Part shown: in pieces, positions 5,069 to 5,935 of the stretch
Layout of the letters: every line of letters begins with the position of its first letter
Position numbering within the stretch: the stretch's first letter is position 1
DNA from: Rhizobacter sp.
Lineage (GTDB): Bacteria > Pseudomonadota > Gammaproteobacteria > Burkholderiales > Burkholderiaceae_C
DNA: 5,935 nt
Assembly: GCA_025359585.1 (NCBI GenBank)
Contig: JANYFX010000480.1
Coordinates: forward strand, 1-5,935
Reading direction: 5' to 3'
Translations under genes and position numbers: made by a program
The notes under the pieces: generated by a model
Database searches by the model: none
What the model saw: only the letters and a program-made list of their open reading frames with translations
Told to the model about the DNA's origin: nothing

Positions 5069-5728
5069 ATGCACAACCCGCTTCGCCGAGGCACCGTCTA
5101 CGGCACGCTGCTCAATCACCACGACGCGCTCGCCGCGCTGGGTGCCGCCGTGAACGAGCCGCCCTACAAGGCGCCGCCGAAAGCTCCGGTGCTCTACATC
5201 AAGCCGCGCAACACCTGGGTCGCTGCGGGCGAGGCCGTCGTCGTGCCCTGGGGAGTGGATGAGCTCGAAGTCGGCGCCACGCTCGGCCTCGTGATCGGGC
5301 GCACGGCCTGCTGCGTGCGCGAGGCCGAGGCGTTGTCGTTCGTGGCGGGCTACGTGATCGTGAATGACGTGAGCGTTCCGCACGCCTCGTACTACCGGCC
5401 TTCGCTGCGCTTCAAGGCACGCGACACTTTCTGCCCCATCGGCGCCTTCGTGACGCGCGAGGCGGTGGGTTCGCCCGATGCCTTGCGCATCGCGGTCGTG
5501 GTCGACGGCGAGACCGTGCACCGCTGCAGCACAGCGGGGCTGATCCGCCCGGTGGCGCGCCTGCTCGCCGAAGTCAGCGAGTTCATGACGCTGCTGCCCG
5601 GCGACGTGCTCTCGGTCGGGGTGGCTGCCGGTGCGCCGCGCGCACGGGCCGGGCAGCGTGTCGGCATCACCGTCGAAGGCTTGGGCACGCTCGACAATCC
5701 CTTCGTTGCCGAAGGGCGGCCGGCATGA
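5069..5728 (+). CDS. hpaG1: HpaG1, N-terminal subunit of the 4-hydroxyphenylacetate degradation decarboxylase/isomerase
   Basis: A 219-residue fumarylacetoacetate hydrolase (FAH)-fold protein aligning with the N-terminal half of E. coli HpaG/HpcE. Shared blocks are GTVYGTLLNH (8-17), PPYKAPPKAPVLYIKPRNT (31-49), VAGYVIVNDVSVP (92-104), YYRPSLRFKARDTFCPIG (108-125) and SEFMTLLPGDVLSVG (170-184). With HpaG2 it handles 5-oxopent-3-ene-1,2,5-tricarboxylate: decarboxylation, then isomerisation to 2-oxohept-3-ene-1,7-dioate, in the cytosolic homoprotocatechuate meta-cleavage pathway. The paired acidic metal ligands of catalytic FAH domains are absent at the expected place (GATLGLVIGR, 69-78). This is also so in the N-terminal half of the E. 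coli enzyme, so it is not damage. The gene overlaps hpaG2 by ATGA, implying translational coupling. No Shine-Dalgarno precedes its ATG. Confidence 0.9.
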   Translation: MHNPLRRGTVYGTLLNHHDALAALGAAVNEPPYKAPPKAPVLYIKPRNTWVAAGEAVVVPWGVDELEVGATLGLVIGRTACCVREAEALSFVAGYVIVNDVSVPHASYYRPSLRFKARDTFCPIGAFVTREAVGSPDALRIAVVVDGETVHRCSTAGLIRPVARLLAEVSEFMTLLPGDVLSVGVAAGAPRARAGQRVGITVEGLGTLDNPFVAEGRPA

Positions 5729-5935
5729 CACGCAGCGCGCGGGTCGCTTTCGGCGGCGCCATTCATGCGGCGGTGCCGCACGCTGCCGGCCTGCGGCTGG
5801 CCGACGGCCGCGTGCTCACCGAAGAGCAGGTCGTGTGGCTGCCGCCGGTCGAGGTCGGCACCATCATCGCGCTCGGCATCAACTACGCCGATCGTCAGTT
5901 CTTTCGCCAGCTCCTTGGCGTGGTCGGCGTAGTTG
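5725..5935 (+). CDS. hpaG2: HpaG2, C-terminal subunit of the decarboxylase/isomerase (start only; sequence abnormal after 5891)
   Basis: It starts at ATG 5725 inside the hpaG1 stop (ATGA), eight bases after GAAGGG at 5711-5716. Residues 1-56 read as expected for HpaG2: ARVAFGGAIHAAVPHAAGL, ADGRVL, VVWLPPVEVGTIIALGINYAD. In E. coli HpaG this point is ALGLNYADHASELEFKPPEEPLVF. After Asp56 (5890-5892) the frame instead gives RQFFRQLLGVVGVV, which does not match the family. The last bases encode NYADHAKELA on the opposite strand. I therefore trust the gene only to about 5891. The genuine protein should be a metal-dependent FAH-fold subunit of about 250 residues. Frame and identity are firm; the tail is probably an inverted junction. 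Confidence 0.75.
   Translation, partial: MTRSARVAFGGAIHAAVPHAAGLRLADGRVLTEEQVVWLPPVEVGTIIALGINYADRQFFRQLLGVVGVV
5880..5935. repeat. 12-bp inverted repeat at the right edge (fold-back junction)
   Basis: CAACTACGCCGA (5880-5891) recurs inverted as TCGGCGTAGTTG (5924-5935), the final bases of the window, with 32 bases between. The right arm and the bases inside it (5934 back to 5905) translate on the minus strand as NYADHAKELA, the expected continuation of HpaG2. The bases 5892-5904 match neither orientation of the gene. This pattern suggests a chimeric or assembly junction. Confidence 0.75.

Noticed and set aside
5057..5731. A 224-codon minus-strand frame over hpaG1
   Set aside because: The plus-strand reading matches HpaG1 throughout; the antisense product is low-complexity in character and has no family resemblance.
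5892..5923. A site-specific invertible DNA switch between the 12-bp inverted repeats at the right edge
   Set aside because: Inverting the segment restores only NYADHAKELA before the frame departs from HpaG2 again, no recombinase gene is visible, and the repeat coincides with the window end, so an artefact is more likely.

Overview
The window is GC-rich with densely packed, mostly short-spaced genes. Its protein families point to an aerobic betaproteobacterium, probably Burkholderiales/Comamonadaceae (Variovorax-like). The taxonomy is inferred from protein style and GC content, not from a marker gene. It holds eight protein genes (two cut by the window edges), several well-formed operator-like dyads, and no tRNA, rRNA, CRISPR or insertion sequence that I can see.

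Left part (1-1001): the start of a YfcG-like glutathione S-transferase gene runs off the left edge on the minus strand. A 286-bp divergent spacer with two strong hairpins follows, then a plus-strand AHSA1/SRPBCC-domain gene. Middle (1002-2261): a siderophore-interacting flavoprotein (ferric-siderophore reductase type) is divergent from a MarR-type regulator. They are separated by only about 38 bp, and two near-identical operator-like copies overlap that spacer. This looks like a self-contained regulator/target pair for iron release. Right-middle (2262-4447): a DctA-type dicarboxylate symporter is followed 17 bp later by an FCD/FadR-type GntR regulator, apparently one operon. A 36-bp imperfect dyad upstream of dctA is the natural candidate operator.

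Right part (4448-5935): this is the regulatory end of a 4-hydroxyphenylacetate/homoprotocatechuate meta-cleavage cluster. hpaR (MarR family) is divergent from hpaG1, which overlaps hpaG2 by ATGA. The 108-bp spacer carries two dyads sharing a GAGTGATYAAA element 40 bp apart, one of them inside the predicted hpaG1 promoter. HpaG1 and HpaG2 correspond to the two halves of the fused E. coli HpaG/HpcE decarboxylase/isomerase.

The strangest signal is at the right edge. The hpaG2 frame follows the family as far as ...GINYAD, then stops resembling it. The last 30 or so bases, read on the opposite strand, encode exactly the expected NYADHAKEL. The end therefore looks like an inverted fold-back junction (chimera, assembly artefact or rearrangement) rather than normal gene sequence. 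I found no clearly new biological system. The most useful leads are the three regulator/operator arrangements and this junction.
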